Origin: Rhizobiaceae bacterium
Lineage (GTDB): Bacteria > Pseudomonadota > Alphaproteobacteria > Rhizobiales > Rhizobiaceae
Assembly (NCBI GenBank): GCA_025698895.1
Contig: JAILWO010000001.1
Span: 593,001 to 657,000 of the forward strand
Direction: 5' to 3'
Length of the DNA stretch: 64,000 nucleotides
In this document: positions 9,053-17,769 of the stretch, piece by piece
Position numbering within the stretch: position 1 is the first letter of the stretch
Layout: every line of letters begins with the position of its first letter
The notes under the pieces: generated by a model
What the model saw: only the letters and a program-made list of their open reading frames with translations
Told to the model about the DNA's origin: nothing
The model's database searches: none
Program-made: the position numbers and the translations under genes

Positions 9053-10723
9053 ATGTATCGCTATGACGAGTTCGACCATGGCTTCGTGACGGCCCGCGTC
9101 GCCGAGTTCCGCGATCAGGTGGAGCGCCGCCTGGCAGGCGAGATCACGGAGGACCAGTTCAAGCCGCTGAGGCTGATGAACGGCGTCTATCTGCAGCTTC
9201 ATGCCTACATGCTGAGGATCGCGGTCCCCTACGGGACGCTGAACTCGCGTCAGATGCGCATGCTGGCCCATATCGCGCGCACCTATGACAAGGGCTACGG
9301 GCACTTCACCACCCGTCAGAACATTCAGTTCAACTGGCCCGCCCTGGCCGACATCCCCGCCATCCTCAATGATTTGGCGTCCGTGGAGATGCATGCGATC
9401 CAGACGTCCGGCAACTGCATCCGCAACGTGACCGCCGATCATTTCGCCGGAGCGGCCGCCGACGAAGTGGCTGACCCGCGTCCCTATGCCGAAATCCTGC
9501 GTCAATGGTCCTCGGTCCACCCCGAGTTCAGCTACCTGCCGCGCAAGTTCAAGATCGCGGTGACGGGAGCCGAGCGCGACCGCGCCGCTATACAGGTCCA
9601 CGATATCGGCCTGCATCTGAAGAGGAACGAGGCCGGAGAGCTCGGATTTGCCGTATGGGTCGGCGGCGGCCAGGGCCGCACGCCGATGATCGCGAAGAAG
9701 ATCAGGGATTTCCTGCCGGAACGCGACCTGCTCTCCTATGTGACGGCGATCATGCGGGTCTACAATCTGCACGGTCGCCGCGACAACAAGTACAAGGCGC
9801 GCATCAAGATTCTCGTCCACGAGACCGGCGCGGAGGAATTCGCGCGTCAGGTCGAGGCCGAATGGGAAGCGCTGAGAGACAGTGAACTCAAGCTGCCCGA
9901 CGCCGACATCCGTGCCATCGAGACCTATTTCGCCCCGCCACCGCTGACCGCGCGGCCCGAAGGTGACGAGACGGTCAAGCTTGCCAGACTGGACAGCCGT
10001 TCCTTCGGCGCATGGCTCGAGCGGAACGTCGTCAGCCATCGTCATCCCGACTATGCGGCCGTAACCATCTCGCTCAAGGGCATCGGCGAAGCGCCCGGCG
10101 ATGCGACCGACGTCCAGATGGACGCGGTCGCCGATCTTGCCGAACGCTACGGCTTCGACGAGATCAGGGTGAGCCACGAGCAGAACCTGATCCTGCCGCA
10201 TGTCGCGCGTGCCGATCTCAAGATCGTTCACGAACGGCTCGTCGAAATCGGGCTGGCGACCGCGAATGCGGGCCTCGTGACCGACATCATCGCTTGCCCG
10301 GGGCTCGATTATTGCGCGCTGGCCAATGCGCGTTCGATCCCTGTTGCGCAGGACATCTCGCGCCGCTTCGCGTCGGCCGAGCGCCAGCGCGAGGTCGGTG
10401 AACTCAAGCTGAAGATATCGGGCTGCATCAACGCCTGCGGCCATCATCACGTCGGGCACATCGGCATTCTGGGCGTCGAGAAGAAGGGGGCGGAGCTCTA
10501 CCAGATCACGCTCGGCGGCTCGGCCGACGAGAACACCTCGATCGGCGAGATCGTCGGGCGCGGCTTCGGTCCGGACGAGATCACAGACGCGATCGAGACC
10601 CTGATTGATACCTATCTCGGTTTGCGGGCCAGCCGCGAGGAGAACTTCCTTCAGGCCTACCGCCGTGTGGGCGCGCAGCCCTTCAAGGACGCGCTCTACG
10701 GCCAAGAGGCGAAGGCGGCTTGA
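9053..10723 (+). CDS. cysI: Assimilatory sulfite (nitrite/sulfite) reductase, siroheme protein
   Basis: A 556-residue siroheme/4Fe-4S enzyme that reduces sulfite to sulfide in the cytoplasm. Two ferredoxin-like half domains are visible. YGTLNSRQMRMLAHIARTYDKG and FTTRQNIQFNW lie in the N-terminal half, and the cluster cysteines lie in the second half (ACPGLDYCALA and ISGCINACGHHHVGHIG). Both cysteine pairs are intact. The position between cysG/DUF2849 and cysH, with no nitrate genes nearby, favours sulfite over nitrite as the physiological substrate. The cysH start follows one base after the stop. Confidence 0.92.
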   Translation: MYRYDEFDHGFVTARVAEFRDQVERRLAGEITEDQFKPLRLMNGVYLQLHAYMLRIAVPYGTLNSRQMRMLAHIARTYDKGYGHFTTRQNIQFNWPALADIPAILNDLASVEMHAIQTSGNCIRNVTADHFAGAAADEVADPRPYAEILRQWSSVHPEFSYLPRKFKIAVTGAERDRAAIQVHDIGLHLKRNEAGELGFAVWVGGGQGRTPMIAKKIRDFLPERDLLSYVTAIMRVYNLHGRRDNKYKARIKILVHETGAEEFARQVEAEWEALRDSELKLPDADIRAIETYFAPPPLTARPEGDETVKLARLDSRSFGAWLERNVVSHRHPDYAAVTISLKGIGEAPGDATDVQMDAVADLAERYGFDEIRVSHEQNLILPHVARADLKIVHERLVEIGLATANAGLVTDIIACPGLDYCALANARSIPVAQDISRRFASAERQREVGELKLKISGCINACGHHHVGHIGILGVEKKGAELYQITLGGSADENTSIGEIVGRGFGPDEITDAIETLIDTYLGLRASREENFLQAYRRVGAQPFKDALYGQEAKAA

Positions 10724-10724
10724 G

Positions 10725-11477
10725 ATGCGTGCCGAGGTAAGCCAGCAGGAGCGCGGCCTGGCCGCACTGGAACAGGCCGCCAATCTGGAGGCACGTTACG
10801 GGCGCCTCGACGCCGAGGACATCGTATCGGTCTCGCTCGACCTGTTCGGGCGTGAAGGAATCGCAGCCGTCTCGTCTTTCGGCGCGGATTCGGCGGTATT
10901 GCTGTCGATCGTGGCGCGGGTCGACCCCGGTATCCCAGTCGTTTTCCTCGATACCGGCAAGCATTTCGGCGAGACGCTCGAATATCGCGACCAGCTTGCC
11001 GCCGATCTCGGACTGACCGATCTCCGGATCATCCATCCGCGCGATGAGGCGCTTGCCGAACGCGACCCTGACGGCAAGTTGCATGTGGTCGACACCGACG
11101 CCTGCTGCGCGGTCCGCAAGGTCGAGCCGATGGCGCGCGCCGTGGCGCCGTTCGAGGCCTGGTTCACGGGCCGCAAACGCTTCCAGTCGGCCACGCGCGG
11201 CAAGCTGCCGGTATTCGAGGCGGTAGGACCGCGAATTCGCGTTAACCCGCTGGCGGCCTGGTCCACCTCGGACCTCGCCGACCACATGCGCCGCAACGCG
11301 TTGCGTGAAAACCCGCTGGTGGCCTTCGGATACTTCTCGATCGGATGCTTTCCCTGCACGGAACCAGCCAAGCCTGGCGAGGATGCCCGTTCGGGCCGCT
11401 GGGCGGGCCAGGCCAAGACCGAATGCGGCATCCACCTTTCGGGACTCGATCAGTCTCTCACCTCCTCATCACTCTGA
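10725..11477 (+). CDS. cysH: Phosphoadenylyl/adenylyl-sulfate reductase (APS-type CysH)
   Basis: A 250-residue thiol-dependent reductase that converts activated sulfate to sulfite. The PP-loop region VSSFGADSAVLLSIVA is near residue 45. The paired Cys127-Cys128 (DACCAVRKVEP) and the C-x-x-C pair Cys208/Cys211 (GCFPCTEP) are the ligands of the 4Fe-4S cluster found in APS-reducing enzymes. The terminal ECGIHL motif carries the catalytic Cys. Use of APS rather than PAPS is therefore likely. The ATG at 10725 leaves one base after the cysI stop, so an earlier in-frame start inside cysI is not needed. Confidence 0.92.
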   Translation: MRAEVSQQERGLAALEQAANLEARYGRLDAEDIVSVSLDLFGREGIAAVSSFGADSAVLLSIVARVDPGIPVVFLDTGKHFGETLEYRDQLAADLGLTDLRIIHPRDEALAERDPDGKLHVVDTDACCAVRKVEPMARAVAPFEAWFTGRKRFQSATRGKLPVFEAVGPRIRVNPLAAWSTSDLADHMRRNALRENPLVAFGYFSIGCFPCTEPAKPGEDARSGRWAGQAKTECGIHLSGLDQSLTSSSL

Positions 11478-11484
11478 GACCAAC

Positions 11485-12033
11485 ATGACCACAGACACGA
11501 CCGAAAAGCCGCTGACCCGGCTCTGGACATGCGATGGTTTCCAGATCGATGGCTGGCGTTATACCGACAGCATCGACGGTCTGGCCGGCAACGAGGGTTC
11601 GATCCTGCCGCTCGAAGCATTCCTCTCGCTCACGCAGGAGATGCGCGCTCGCCATGCGAACCGCATCGGCGTGCTGTTGCAGCCGGCGGATGCGCTTGAG
11701 GCGATCGTGCCTTTCCTGTCCGACCTGGCGGTGGTCGCGCTCGCCTTTCCGGCTTTCGGCGACGGGCGCTCCTATTCCAAGGCCGCCCTGTTGCGGACCC
11801 GCCACTCCTATGGCGGGACGGTTCGCGCCACCGGCGACGTGCTGATCGATCAGATACCCCTGATGCTTCGAGCCGGCTTTGATGCCTTCGAGGTCTCCAA
11901 TCCGACGGCGCTGGCGAGGCTGGAGGAGGGTCGGCTCGGCGGCCTGCCGCTGCACTACCAGCCTTCGAACGACGCATCCGAAGTCGGCGAACGATACTCC
12001 TGGCGACGCATGTCGAGTCGCCCGGCAGCGTGA
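11485..12033 (+). CDS. DUF934 family protein of the sulfur operon
   Basis: A 182-residue protein typical of DUF934, annotated as an oxidoreductase-like partner that closes sulfate-assimilation operons in alpha-, beta- and gammaproteobacteria. The family motifs AFPAFGDGRSYSKAALLR (about residue 87) and GDVLIDQIPLMLRAGFDAFEV are present. Its precise activity is unknown; electron supply or assembly for sulfite reductase has been proposed on linkage. The ATG lies 7 bp after the cysH stop. It converges with the carbonic anhydrase gene on the other strand, 13 bp away. Confidence 0.88.
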   Translation: MTTDTTEKPLTRLWTCDGFQIDGWRYTDSIDGLAGNEGSILPLEAFLSLTQEMRARHANRIGVLLQPADALEAIVPFLSDLAVVALAFPAFGDGRSYSKAALLRTRHSYGGTVRATGDVLIDQIPLMLRAGFDAFEVSNPTALARLEEGRLGGLPLHYQPSNDASEVGERYSWRRMSSRPAA

Positions 12034-12046
12034 CCCGCCGGAAAGC

Positions 12047-12691
12047 TCAGTCGCGGCCGGGACGCTCGAAATCGCCGGTCTCGCGGTTCATCGCCCATAA
12101 CTCGCCGGACGAGATATCGAACCATGCGCCATAAAGCGTGAGGCGCTCCTTCCGCTCCAGGATCGACACGCAGGGGAAGCTGCGGAGATTTTCGATGGAG
12201 TAGCGGATCGAGATTCGCTCGAGCGCCGTCTGCCTTTCCGACGCGGTCATGTGTGAGTTGCCGGAAACGATCTGAGCGGCCGGCCTCACGAGGCTCATCC
12301 ATTTGCCGATGAAGTCGCCCGGCGACAGAGGTTCGGCGGCAGGATCGAGCGCGGCGCGGATGCCACCGCAACGGCCGTGACCCATCACGACGATATTCTT
12401 CACCTTCAGGCTCTGCACGGCGAATTCCAGCGCGGCCGACGTCGAGTGATATTCGCCGTCAGGGGCATAGGGCGGCACGAGATTGGCGACGTTGCGGATG
12501 ACGAACAGCTCTCCGGCCGCCGCATCGAAGATGGTTTCGGGCGCGGCGCGGCTGTCGCAGCAGGCAATCACCAGCGTCTCAGGCGTCTGACCCTCGCGCG
12601 CCAGCGCCCGATAGCGCTCGCTCTCGTGAGCGTAGCGACCGGACATGAAGTTGCGATAGCCTTCGAGGAGACGTTCTGGAAGATGGCTCAT
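12047..12691 (-). CDS. Beta-class carbonic anhydrase
   Basis: A 214-residue zinc enzyme interconverting carbon dioxide and bicarbonate. Zinc ligands are visible as Cys44 and Asp46 in ACCDSRAAP and as His105 and Cys108 in GHGRCGG. FVIRNVANLVPPY near residues 63-75 is also conserved in the family. The start MSHLPERLLEGYRNF fits the family; longer in-frame starts would run into an unrelated region. It is a monocistronic-looking gene between the sulfur operon and the pyridoxal kinase fusion. Supply of bicarbonate for central metabolism is a family inference. Confidence 0.92.
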   Translation of the reverse strand: MSHLPERLLEGYRNFMSGRYAHESERYRALAREGQTPETLVIACCDSRAAPETIFDAAAGELFVIRNVANLVPPYAPDGEYHSTSAALEFAVQSLKVKNIVVMGHGRCGGIRAALDPAAEPLSPGDFIGKWMSLVRPAAQIVSGNSHMTASERQTALERISIRYSIENLRSFPCVSILERKERLTLYGAWFDISSGELWAMNRETGDFERPGRD

Positions 12692-12743
12692 GTCGGATTG
12701 ATTAGCCAAGCCGCCGGCTGGCCGCAATCCGCATAAATGCACA

Positions 12744-14387
12744 TCAGGTCCAGATCGCGACGGGCAGCCCGAACGCGTCTCGCGCGGGCGGGTCGGGGAA
12801 CGGCTCGGCCTTGCCGCGGGCATGCCGCGCCGCCACCATCAGCATGGCGCATGCGTCGAGCACGTCGTCCTCGCCGGCTCCGCGTGGTGGCTTGGCGTCC
12901 AGCATCGCGCGAGCGATGCCGAGCGAGGCAAGCAGCGCCTTCCGTTCTTCCATCCCCGCCGGATTGACGCGTCCCCCGATTTTTTTTGGCAACCGCATCG
13001 CCCGGCCCGCAAGCCGCCAGAACGCGGCTTCGGGATGGGATTCGATGAGGCGTTCCGCAAGGCCGGTCCGTTCCCGCAACAGGCCGTCGATCTCCCGTAT
13101 CTTGGAGAAAATGCCGAAAGCCTGGATGGAGATCGAGCGGGGTGGGTGCGAGGTGTTCCGGGCGACCACCTTGGCGCGGCGGTGGGCTTCGTACCAGGCA
13201 TCGAGCGTCGTGAACGGCGCGCATTCGGCATAGACGGCCGACCGCGACGGGATTGAGAAAACGCTCGACTGGCGCTCGCCCAGATGGCGCCGGACCAGTG
13301 CCTCCGGTCCCCGTCCGCCGTGACCGACGGTTTCGGGCAGACCGATCGGCATGTCCACCGCAATGGTCGCGTCCGGCGGAAGCGCATCGACCAGCTCGGC
13401 CATCGTGGCGAATGTTTCTATCCGCAGGGGGCCGTCCGGCAGAAGCAGAGCCGCGACCCAGCCCGCCTTGCAGCCATCCACCCCGGCGATTGCCCTGCGC
13501 GGTCGGGATGGCAAATGGTGATCCAGCTCGACAACCGGGTGCTCGCGCAGGATCACCTCCGCGCCTGGGGTCGCAAGGCTTGTCGCGTCAGTCTCCAGCA
13601 TCAGTTCGTCGGCACCGCGCGACATGGCGCGTTCGAGGATCTCGTAGACCGATGCAGTGGCAAGGCGCAGCGCATCACGGGTGGAATGACCGGATAGAAG
13701 GCGTGCGAGAAGCAGCGCGCCCGTGAGATCTCCAAGGCCATTGGGTGGGCGATCGACCGACCGATGTTCGGCGAGCACCGCGGCGTTTGCTGAAACCAGC
13801 AGGCTACCCGTTCTGCCGGGACTTTCGACCGGCGCCGACGTCACCAGCATCGTTGCCGGCCCCACGGCACGAGCGGCTTTGGTCGCGGCGGTCAGATCGT
13901 CGGCGGCCAGACCTGTAAGCCAGGACAGTTCCGCACGGTTGGGCGTGGCGATGTCCGCCAGCGGCAAGAGATGATCGCGGATCGCGGCGGCGGTCGCTTC
14001 CGCGACATAGAGACCGCCAGTGTCGCCGATGACCGGATCGCAAGCATAGAGGGCGTCGGGATTCCGCGCCTTGACGGCCTTGACGAGCATCGCCACTGCC
14101 CCGGCCTGGTCCGCCTGGCCAAGATAGCCGGACAGCACGGCCCCAACCTCGCCCAGCCATGACGAGTCGGCAAGGTCTCGCATCATCGCCAGGAATTCGT
14201 TTGCCGGCGGAACCATGCGGGTCGAGGGCCCGTGCCCGGGATGCCAGGGCAGCACGATCGTGGGAACCGCCCAGACAGGAAAGCCGAGGCTTTCCAGTGC
14301 GAACACCGCCGCACGGTTGCCCACCGAGCCGCGGATCACGTGACTCGAGACGACGATGACTGCCTTGCGGCGATCGCCTTTTCTCAT
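12744..14387 (-). CDS. Pyridoxal kinase (PdxY-like) fused to a DUF429 domain
   Basis: A 547-residue protein with two unrelated parts. Residues 1 to about 270 form a ribokinase-fold pyridoxal kinase, which would phosphorylate vitamin B6 vitamers. VSSHVIRGSVGNRAAVFALE at the start, YACDPVIGDTGGLYV near residue 115 and TPNRAELSWLTG near 150 match it, and a G-L-G-D-L-T-G catalytic loop is near 230. After a linker, residues from about 290 (AIAGVDGCKAGWV) to the end match DUF429, an RNase H-fold family of predicted nucleases, with IAVDMPIGLPE and DVLDACAMLMVAARHA. The ATG at 14387 leaves one base after the upstream stop codon. The functional link between the parts is unknown. Confidence 0.8.
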   Translation of the reverse strand: MRKGDRRKAVIVVSSHVIRGSVGNRAAVFALESLGFPVWAVPTIVLPWHPGHGPSTRMVPPANEFLAMMRDLADSSWLGEVGAVLSGYLGQADQAGAVAMLVKAVKARNPDALYACDPVIGDTGGLYVAEATAAAIRDHLLPLADIATPNRAELSWLTGLAADDLTAATKAARAVGPATMLVTSAPVESPGRTGSLLVSANAAVLAEHRSVDRPPNGLGDLTGALLLARLLSGHSTRDALRLATASVYEILERAMSRGADELMLETDATSLATPGAEVILREHPVVELDHHLPSRPRRAIAGVDGCKAGWVAALLLPDGPLRIETFATMAELVDALPPDATIAVDMPIGLPETVGHGGRGPEALVRRHLGERQSSVFSIPSRSAVYAECAPFTTLDAWYEAHRRAKVVARNTSHPPRSISIQAFGIFSKIREIDGLLRERTGLAERLIESHPEAAFWRLAGRAMRLPKKIGGRVNPAGMEERKALLASLGIARAMLDAKPPRGAGEDDVLDACAMLMVAARHARGKAEPFPDPPARDAFGLPVAIWT

Positions 14388-14388
14388 C

Positions 14389-14640
14389 TCAGGTGTCGAG
14401 CATGCCGGCAAGCAGCCACAACGCGATCAGGAAAAGGGCGGCGACTCCGACCGTGCGCCCGATACGCGTTCCCCAGACCTCGATCGGATCGGACTGATCC
14501 TTGTCGCCGGCCGAGACATGATCCAGAACGCGATCGGCACCCTTCATCAGGAAGCCTTGCGCTGCCGGATCGTTGACCTGGCCTAGGATGCGTCGCGATT
14601 CCTCCTCGGGCGACGGCCGATGCTGCTTCGGGTCGTTCAT
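14389..14640 (-). CDS. Small single-pass membrane protein, unknown family
   Basis: An 83-residue protein with a polar N-terminal half (NDPKQHRPSPEEESRRI) and one hydrophobic helix at about residues 63-81 (VGVAALFLIALWLLAGML) ending three residues before the C-terminus. This suggests a tail-anchored inner-membrane protein. The stop is separated by one base from the start of the pyridoxal kinase fusion, so the two are probably cotranscribed. I do not recognise the family. ATG at 14640 is the only good start. Confidence 0.6.
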   Translation of the reverse strand: MNDPKQHRPSPEEESRRILGQVNDPAAQGFLMKGADRVLDHVSAGDKDQSDPIEVWGTRIGRTVGVAALFLIALWLLAGMLDT

Positions 14641-14846
14641 CGCTGCCTACGGCCTCCCGTGCCTGGTCCAGGTTTCGTGATCCCGTTGAGACTGTCCGGC
14701 CGCGAGCCAAGCCGGATGTCCTCCCGTTCGAGCACATCATTCGCCAAAATAGCAGAAATTTCCTTCTCCGAAGGGGTGACAGGCCTTGATCCGGACGCAG
14801 TGCGGTTGCATGTAAGCCGCGTTCCAATGAAATCACAGGTTATGCA

Positions 14847-15290
14847 TTGAAGAAGTCGCATGAAAAGGGCTTCGCCGAACGCCGTCAGACGGCCATGGAA
14901 GCGAAGAAGGCATTGCTGGAGAGGTTCAAGGCCGGCACCGATCCGAACGATCCGGAAGTGGCCGCACGTCGCGAAGAGCGTAGGCGCATCGTAGAGGCGC
15001 GCGAGAAGCGCGAGGCGGAGAAGGAAGCCGCCCGCAAGGCGAAACTGGAGGAAGAGGCGCGGATCAGGGCCGAGAAGAAGGCCGCCGAGGAGGCCGCCCG
15101 TCTCGCCCGGGAGGAAGCGGAACGCAAGGCCGCCGAGGAAGCCGAGAGGCTTGCCAAGCAGAAGGCGGAGGAACAGCGGCTGGCGCTGGAAGCCAAGCGC
15201 AAGAACTCGCAGGCCGACGTGATCGCTCGCATGCTTGCCGAGGATGCCGAACGTATGGCCGGCTGGAAGGTCAAGGTCCGCAACCGCTGA
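14847..15290 (+). CDS. DUF6481 family protein, extended charged coiled coil (TTG start)
   Basis: A 147-residue protein dominated by a long Glu/Lys/Ala/Arg helix from about residue 45 to 125, with repeated [22 protein letters not shown]-type heptads. The N-terminus ([22 protein letters not shown]) and C-terminus ([19 protein letters not shown]) match the DUF6481 family of alphaproteobacteria. The only in-frame start that keeps the conserved N-terminus is TTG at 14847; the nearby ATG at 14860 is out of frame. Function unknown. The 206-bp space before it contains no recognised gene. Confidence 0.7.
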   Translation: MKKSHEKGFAERRQTAMEAKKALLERFKAGTDPNDPEVAARREERRRIVEAREKREAEKEAARKAKLEEEARIRAEKKAAEEAARLAREEAERKAAEEAERLAKQKAEEQRLALEAKRKNSQADVIARMLAEDAERMAGWKVKVRNR

Positions 15291-15321
15291 CACTCTGGCG
15301 CGGCCATGCCGCCGCGCCTAT

Positions 15322-16332
15322 ATGGCCGTCATGGCTCTCCTTTCCGTACTTGATCTCTCGCCCGTGCCGGAAGGTTCCGACGCGGCGCAGTCGCTCGCCA
15401 ACACGCTCGACCTGGCGCGTCATGCCGAACGGCTCGGCTACAATCGCTACTGGCTGGCCGAGCATCACAACATGCCCGGCATCGCCAGTGCCGCGACCGC
15501 CGTCGTCATCGGCCATGTCGCGGCAGGTACCAAAAAGATTAGGGTGGGTGCCGGTGGCGTGATGCTGCCCAATCACGCCCCGCTCACCATCGCCGAACAG
15601 TTCGGCACGTTGGCAGCGCTCCATCCCGGCCGCATCGACCTCGGGCTCGGACGCGCGCCCGGCACGGATATGGCGACGGCGCGTGCGCTCAGGCGCAGCC
15701 TCGATTCGGATCCCAACCGCTTTCCCAATGACGTGGTCGAACTGCTTGAATTCCTCAAGCCGGAACAGCCCGGCCAGCGGGTGCGGGCAGTTCCGGGCGC
15801 CGGCGCCGACGTGCCGGTGTGGATACTGGGATCCTCGACGTTCGGCGCGCAGCTCGCTGCCATGCTGGGTCTGCCCTACGCGTTCGCATCCCATTTCGCG
15901 CCCGGCGATCTGAACCATGCGCTAACGATCTATCGGGAACGCTTCCAGCCGTCCGAGAGGTTGGACAAACCCTATGTGATGCTGGGCGTCAACGTCTTTG
16001 TGGCCGATACCAACGAGAAGGCGGAACTGCTGTTCACCTCGCTGCAGCAGGCCTTCGTCAATTTGCGTTCGGGCCGGCCGGGCAAGCTGCCGGCTCCGGT
16101 CGAGGGCTATGGAGAGATGCTCGAACCGGCCGCGCGCGACATGCTCGACCAAGCGCTTGTCCATGCGGCTGTCGGAACACCTGATGCTGTGGAAAAGAAG
16201 CTGGCCCAGTTCGTGGAGACGACGGGCGCGGATGAGTTGATGGTAACGGCGCAGATATTCGACCACGCCGAACGGGTCCGTTCATTCGAGCTTTTGGCCG
16301 AGGCCTGGGGCCAGGCGAGATTGGCCGCCTGA
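15322..16332 (+). CDS. LLM-class (luciferase-like) flavin-dependent oxidoreductase
   Basis: A 336-residue TIM-barrel flavin monooxygenase-like protein. The family signatures [40 protein letters not shown] and [16 protein letters not shown] lie between residues 45 and 120. [17 protein letters not shown] is near residue 170 and [15 protein letters not shown] near the end. It belongs to the MsnO8/bacterial luciferase-like group that uses reduced FMN and oxygen. No partner flavin reductase is adjacent, so the substrate and even catalytic activity remain unassigned. A second ATG three codons downstream (15331) is an equally possible start. Confidence 0.85.
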   Translation: MAVMALLSVLDLSPVPEGSDAAQSLANTLDLARHAERLGYNRYWLAEHHNMPGIASAATAVVIGHVAAGTKKIRVGAGGVMLPNHAPLTIAEQFGTLAALHPGRIDLGLGRAPGTDMATARALRRSLDSDPNRFPNDVVELLEFLKPEQPGQRVRAVPGAGADVPVWILGSSTFGAQLAAMLGLPYAFASHFAPGDLNHALTIYRERFQPSERLDKPYVMLGVNVFVADTNEKAELLFTSLQQAFVNLRSGRPGKLPAPVEGYGEMLEPAARDMLDQALVHAAVGTPDAVEKKLAQFVETTGADELMVTAQIFDHAERVRSFELLAEAWGQARLAA

Positions 16333-16347
16333 GTTCTCCTCTTTATG

Positions 16348-17550
16348 TCAGATACGCATCGCGATCGCCGAGAGGCAACCGGCAAGGTCGCCCCGGTTCG
16401 CCACCTCGATGCGTTCCAGCCCGAGCCAGCGCGCCATCTCGCAAAGCTCGGCCATGAGTTCCTTGGCCGTGTGATCCGGTGCATGCGGCTCGGCATAGGC
16501 TGCCTGGACCAGCAGCGCGCGCCGCTTGCGATCTGCCTTCAAGTCAACACGCGCCACCAGCCTGTCGTCCAGCAGAAATGGAAACACGTAATAGCCGTGC
16601 ATGCGGCGATGCGCCGGCACATAGATCTCGATCCGGTAAAAGAAGTCGAACAGGCGCTCCGTGCGGTCGCGCTCCCATACGAGCGGATCGAAAGGTGCGA
16701 GGAGGGCGCGTGCGGAAACCTTTCGCGGCGTTCGCGCCGACGGGTCAAGCCATGCCTGATGCCGCCAACCCTTCACCGACACCGGCAGCAATTCACCGGC
16801 TTCGACCAGTTCGTCTAGGGCCGCGCTGGCCTCTTCAGGGGAAAGACGGAAATAGTCGCGAAGATCGAACAGTGTGGCGACGCCGAGCGAGCGGGCCGCG
16901 ATCCGCATCAGTTCGCGACGCGCCTCCCTGCCCTCGACGTGCCTGTTGACAATGTCTGCCGGCAGCACCCGTTCGGGCAGGTCATAGACGCGCTCGAAGG
17001 TCTGGCGACGGTACGCCGTCGTCAGTTCACCCGCCCAGAACAGAAATTCGAGCGCGTGCTTGGTTTCGCTCCAGCCCCACCAGCTTCCCTCGCCCTTGCC
17101 CTTATCGAAATCCGAGGCGGACATGGGACCGTCGCGCTCCACGCGGCGCATGACCTCGGCCACGGCATCCGGCTTCTCTTCCGCGAACTGGGCCAGTCGC
17201 TTGTAGACGCCTTCGCCGCGTCGGGCCTTGTCCATGCGCCAGCGCATCAGCGGCCACGTCTCAAGCGGCAGCAGAGAGGCCTCATGCGCCCAGTATTCGG
17301 CGAGACTGCGCCGCCGGCCCGCCATCGCGTTCTCCAGCAGGGTTACCGGATAGGGCCCGAGGCGCGAGAAAAGCGGCATGGTATGCGCGCGCGCCACCAC
17401 ATTGACCGAATCGATCTGGAACAGCCCGGTTCTCGCAAGGGTCCTCGCCAGATGCCGCGGGCCGATCGGGCCGGAAGGGCGCCGATCAGCCAATCCCTGC
17501 GCCGCGATCGCAATGCGACGGGCAAGTGCTGGCGAGATCGTCTCGGTCAT
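16348..17550 (-). CDS. Winged-helix protein of the YcaQ DNA-crosslink glycosylase family
   Basis: A 400-residue protein of the YcaQ/DUF1006 family. E. coli YcaQ removes interstrand crosslinks from DNA. Family features include the GLFQIDSVNVVARAH segment near residue 42, LLPLETWPLMRWRM near 85, and two QxR/QxD-type stretches around LAPFDPLVWERDR (about 280) and FDFFYRIEIYVPAHRR (about 298). The AAGGAGT Shine-Dalgarno four bases before the ATG at 17550 rules out a longer in-frame version. It is divergent from the glutamate dehydrogenase gene. Glycosylase activity is family inference. Confidence 0.82.
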   Translation of the reverse strand: MTETISPALARRIAIAAQGLADRRPSGPIGPRHLARTLARTGLFQIDSVNVVARAHTMPLFSRLGPYPVTLLENAMAGRRRSLAEYWAHEASLLPLETWPLMRWRMDKARRGEGVYKRLAQFAEEKPDAVAEVMRRVERDGPMSASDFDKGKGEGSWWGWSETKHALEFLFWAGELTTAYRRQTFERVYDLPERVLPADIVNRHVEGREARRELMRIAARSLGVATLFDLRDYFRLSPEEASAALDELVEAGELLPVSVKGWRHQAWLDPSARTPRKVSARALLAPFDPLVWERDRTERLFDFFYRIEIYVPAHRRMHGYYVFPFLLDDRLVARVDLKADRKRRALLVQAAYAEPHAPDHTAKELMAELCEMARWLGLERIEVANRGDLAGCLSAIAMRI

Positions 17551-17647
17551 TTCCACTCCTTCAGGGAAGTCCGCACACCCTTTCCACCCGATTCCGTCCG
17601 GATGCGAAAGAGCGCTCCGCGCGTCTCCTGACGCATCGCGGCGGGAT

Positions 17648-17702
17648 GGTCGTCGTACGACCGTCATGGAGCGGCGACAGTGTGGCGGCAAATATCGCCA
17701 CA
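17648..17702. promoter_or_regulatory. Two perfect inverted repeats between the YcaQ-like and NAD-GDH genes
   Basis: GGTCGT-CGT-ACGACC spans 17648-17662. TGTGGCG-(8 bases)-CGCCACA spans 17681-17702. Both arms are perfect in each case. They lie in the 219-bp divergent intergenic region, 68-122 bp before the NAD-GDH start, which is a reasonable place for operators. No regulator is encoded next to them and I cannot name one. The first could also form a small RNA hairpin. Confidence 0.4.
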
Positions 17703-17769
17703 AGCATCGCCAAATCCGCGCCAAAGCTGCTAGACATCGTGCAAATCATACGGCGGGAGGAGCGAAATC

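Noticed and set aside
10605-10724. Earlier in-frame start for cysH inside cysI
   Set aside because: The extra 40 residues have no cysH similarity, and ATG at 10725 is one base after the cysI stop.
8660-10783. 707-codon minus-strand open frame opposite cysG-DUF2849-cysI
   Set aside because: Antisense shadow of a well-defined sulfur operon; no start signal or family motif.
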